Assembly (NCBI RefSeq): GCF_000378485.1
Contig: NZ_KB899972.1
Location: forward strand, 62,001-126,000
DNA length: 64,000 bases
Reading direction: 5' to 3'
DNA from: Flavobacterium rivuli WB 3.3-2 = DSM 21788
GTDB lineage: Bacteria; Bacteroidota; Bacteroidia; Flavobacteriales; Flavobacteriaceae
Below are positions 61,669 to 64,000 of this stretch, piece by piece (the stretch's first letter is position 1; the number at the start of each line of letters is the position of its first letter). The position numbers were made by a program, and so were the translations under genes. The notes under the pieces were generated by a model, which did not search any database, was not told the origin of the DNA, and saw only the letters and a list, made by a program, of their open reading frames with translations.

Positions 61669-62832
61669 CTAACTTAAATTAAATAGCTGTTTAATGTTTT
61701 CTTTAGAGAATCCCGCACTGCCTGTCATTCCTTTGCCACCAATGCCGGTAACTATATGTATATTATTATCAACCGTATGCTGAAAAATATCATTTTCCTT
61801 GCATTGCGAATACATTCCAAACCAACGGTTCTGAATTTCGTATGTAGGCAGGTTGAAAATCTTTTTCGCTTCATCTATCATAAATTCATCCACATCGGTA
61901 CGCAGGTCAAACCCCAGGTCATCAATATTGGCTGCATCGGCATATTCATGCGAATCTCCAATAATCATCGATCCGTCTGCTGCCTGTTTAAAGAGTATGT
62001 GCACTCCCCATTTCTTTTCGAACGAATCAGCGTTTTCTTTGGCTTTAATAGCATCAAACGACGGGCATTCGTAAAAAGCTTCATAACGACGTATGGAAAG
62101 CCCGGTCAGGATAGAACCCTTAAGTTCATAACCCGGCTGCGGCCTGGTTTGCAACATTTGGAGTTTGGTAACCTCAAGATCGCTGTTTGCAAAAACGTCA
62201 GGGTACAGGGTTTTAAATTCAGATCCGCAGCAAAGTAGTACTTTTGCTCCTTTAAAGATTGCGCCACCGGCGGTTTCTACTTCTACCTCGTTATCGCCCC
62301 ATGCCTCACAGCGTACCACTTTTGTATTTGGGTAATACTGCAACCCTTTTTCTGACGTAAGAAACTGCAACAGGCGGCTTATCATTACGCGTGGCTCTAC
62401 AGTTACTTCTTCAGGAAAGAATAGCCCTGCGTGCACATAATCTGCACGCAGCCCCGGATATTTATCCAGGCATTGCTCTTTAGTAAGCAAATGCGATTCG
62501 TAACCATTGTTCTTATTAATAATGCTAAGCTCTTCTATAAGCTGCACCTCTTCCTGGTTGGAAGCCAGGTAAATCGAACCATTATTGCGTACCGATATAT
62601 CAAATTTGTTTTGTATATCGTTATATACCTTAAGGCTTTCGCGCCCGTAATTTTGCCATTTGGTGTCCATGCCTGACGGTACTACCTGTCCAAAATTGCG
62701 CACTGTAGCACTAACAGGCTGTTTGTCTTTTTCTATCAGGGCCACACTTAGCCCATTTTGCAGCGCATGGTAGGCATGGAACGTTCCTAAAGCGCCACTA
62801 CCAATAACAATAAGGTCGTATTTAGTATTCAT
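61669..62832 (-). CDS. FAD-dependent oxidoreductase, HpnW/TIGR03364-like
   Basis: 387 residues. The N-terminal FAD motif is VIGSGALGTFHAYHALQNG; the family core RNFGQVVPSGMDTKWQNYG and the C-terminal VTGIGGKGMTGSAGF are visible. The DAO fold oxidises amines. In phosphonate clusters, related enzymes oxidise N-methyl-2-aminoethylphosphonate to phosphonoacetaldehyde; that assignment to this protein is inference. The HAD gene follows it by 1 nt. Confidence 0.88.
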   Translation of the reverse strand: MNTKYDLIVIGSGALGTFHAYHALQNGLSVALIEKDKQPVSATVRNFGQVVPSGMDTKWQNYGRESLKVYNDIQNKFDISVRNNGSIYLASNQEEVQLIEELSIINKNNGYESHLLTKEQCLDKYPGLRADYVHAGLFFPEEVTVEPRVMISRLLQFLTSEKGLQYYPNTKVVRCEAWGDNEVEVETAGGAIFKGAKVLLCCGSEFKTLYPDVFANSDLEVTKLQMLQTRPQPGYELKGSILTGLSIRRYEAFYECPSFDAIKAKENADSFEKKWGVHILFKQAADGSMIIGDSHEYADAANIDDLGFDLRTDVDEFMIDEAKKIFNLPTYEIQNRWFGMYSQCKENDIFQHTVDNNIHIVTGIGGKGMTGSAGFSKENIKQLFNLS

Positions 62833-62857
62833 TACTGTTTAAATTTATATATAGCTA

Positions 62858-64000
62858 TTATGAATAAACAAGGGTTGCCTCACTCTTTTTTTTTGAAAAG
62901 CGCCTGTTAAAATACCATAGGGCAAATACTGCAAGCGCAAGTATAAAAGCAGCAGATTGTATGTTTAGTTTTATAAAAAACTGGGCCCAGCTTTGGTTAA
63001 ACCCTGTAACTTCTTTAAGAAAAAGTACCACTACACTGCCCAGGTAACCTACAGCATCGGCAATGTAAAAAAGGAAACCCACGTTGCCTTTAAAACTAAG
63101 TAGTGCCACAAGCCTTTCGAATATGAGGCAATGAAATAATATGTAAGGCAGGTAAACGCCTATACCGGAGGTGATCATCCATACCACCGGAGACATAAGG
63201 CCTTTATCATATAGTACTGTAGATAGTATTATGAGCACAGCCCCAACTGCCGTTAACCCCATAGCAGTATTAAAAGCGATCTTGTTTTTACGGATCAGCG
63301 TACCCGCAGCAGCGATGACCAAAACAGTTATAGCCACAGGTATCTCGGTAAGTGTTATTATTTGAGGCGTTCCCGTAAAGCCCTGTTCTGCCCAAAAATC
63401 TACAATAAAGTTGTCCCTGAAATCCCTTACAACGGTTAATAGTACATAGATACCCACAAGGCCAAAATAACCCATGCCGTTTTGTACTATAAAGGCTTTA
63501 CGTTCTTCTTTATACATAGGCACCCGCTGCGCACGCTCTGTTACATCACTCTCGCTTGGGCCTTCAGAGCGGTTAAGGATATACACCGACAGGAGGAACA
63601 ACGGGAAAAACAATAATCCTGTAAAAAATGGCATATTATATTCACTCACATTATAATCCTGCATAAGTAGCAGCCCGACAGTTTTTACAAAACCGGTACT
63701 AAAAATAAAGGTGGCGCTAAGTGCCGCAGCTAACAGCTCGGTGTTTTTACGGCCCTCTATGTATGAAAATACAATACCAAACACCATCCCTAAAGGCAGG
63801 CCGTTAAGGAACAAGGTTACCATTTTCCACTGGTCAGGTACAATAGCAAACAGCCCCAGCATCGCTAGTCCGAAAGAAATAAACCCCACCAGCCATATTG
63901 CCCTTTTTTCTTTCTTCATTTCAGATATGATCTTTATACCTGCAAATTTTGAAACCATGTATCCAAAAACCTGGCTGATTACCAGCACTATTTTTGCGTT
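62858..64000 (-). CDS. DUF5690/MFS-like transporter, 5' end outside window
   Basis: The frame stays open to the window edge. The visible 381 residues contain about 10 membrane helices, with VISQVFGYMVSKFAGIK at the current N-terminal part and GYFGLVGIYVLLTVVRDFRDNF in the middle, matching DUF5690 proteins of Bacteroidota, a branch related to MFS transporters. It lies 25 nt upstream of the FAD oxidoreductase gene on the same strand and is probably the importer for the cluster's substrate. Confidence 0.85.
   Translation of the reverse strand, partial: NAKIVLVISQVFGYMVSKFAGIKIISEMKKEKRAIWLVGFISFGLAMLGLFAIVPDQWKMVTLFLNGLPLGMVFGIVFSYIEGRKNTELLAAALSATFIFSTGFVKTVGLLLMQDYNVSEYNMPFFTGLLFFPLFLLSVYILNRSEGPSESDVTERAQRVPMYKEERKAFIVQNGMGYFGLVGIYVLLTVVRDFRDNFIVDFWAEQGFTGTPQIITLTEIPVAITVLVIAAAGTLIRKNKIAFNTAMGLTAVGAVLIILSTVLYDKGLMSPVVWMITSGIGVYLPYILFHCLIFERLVALLSFKGNVGFLFYIADAVGYLGSVVVLFLKEVTGFNQSWAQFFIKLNIQSAAFILALAVFALWYFNRRFSKKKSEATLVYS

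Overview
The window is AT-rich DNA from a member of the Bacteroidota, most likely a Flavobacteriaceae (Flavobacterium-like) genome. The evidence is repeated TAnnTTTG-type -7 promoter boxes (tRNA-Val has a textbook TTG-N19-TATCTTTG), a Bacteroidota-type tyrosine recombinase, DUF5690/DUF6130/DUF4258-type proteins and many HisKA_2 and AraC regulators. No species is assigned.

Layout. 1-3.7 kb: end of an alpha/beta hydrolase, a secreted small protein, an SDR, a TauE/SafE permease and a DUF4258-type protein. At 3827-3904 lies tRNA-Val(TAC). Directly at its CCA end starts an accessory region that runs to about 58 kb and looks like several modules stacked in one orientation. Module 1 (3.9-25.2 kb) begins with an intact integrase and a YhcG-type PDDEXK nuclease. 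It then carries SDR, VOC, pirin and SnoaL-like genes, two Crp/Fnr regulators, a sigma54 response regulator with its kinase, an outer-membrane channel, a hydrolase-DUF305-propeller operon, a TPR kinase and a YcaC-like hydrolase. Module 2 (25.2-46.2 kb) begins with a decayed second copy of the same integrase-yhcG pair. It carries electrophile/redox defence genes: two Old Yellow Enzymes, DsrE, a deaminase, an NQO1-like reductase, a TetR-RND tripartite pump, NUDIX, a DsbA/FrnE protein, DoxX and three AraC regulators. Module 3 (46.2-49.2 kb) holds a PobA-like hydroxylase and an AraC regulator. Module 4 (49.2-58.0 kb) holds ion and membrane-stress genes (CPA1 antiporter, DUF2254, DUF389, DUF305, ClC) plus a GH130-like protein and an SDR. 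From 58.2 kb come a beta carbonic anhydrase broken by one stop codon, a frameshifted secreted protein, and a putative phosphonate cluster (XRE-cupin regulator, PhnX-like HAD, HpnW-like FAD oxidoreductase, DUF5690 transporter).

Modules are separated by a repeat. A nearly identical 30-bp core (GGTGTTCGACTGTG...GACAGCCCAC), always on the + strand, lies at 25175, 46227, 49169 and 57958. Three copies sit in intact elements of about 335-350 bp with three TGTTCGA-CCCT motifs at near-constant spacing and a GAAA-tetraloop hairpin that shows a compensatory change. The fourth copy is interrupted exactly at GCCCAC by the second integrase module, the same junction at which the first module joins tRNA-Val. 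The core resembles the 3' end of that tRNA. I regard this as the main novelty: either a family of attachment sites that lets modules accrete beside a tRNA gene, or a structured RNA that the integrase uses as a secondary target.

Regulation can be read in the sequence. Five promoters in module 1 share an FNR-like TTGAT-N4-ATCAA box, a second half-site and exactly 22 nt to a -7 box. Four promoters in module 2 share an AraC-type site with exactly 32 nt to the -7 box, and a further divergent pair shares another site with 21 nt spacing. These layouts define three likely regulons.
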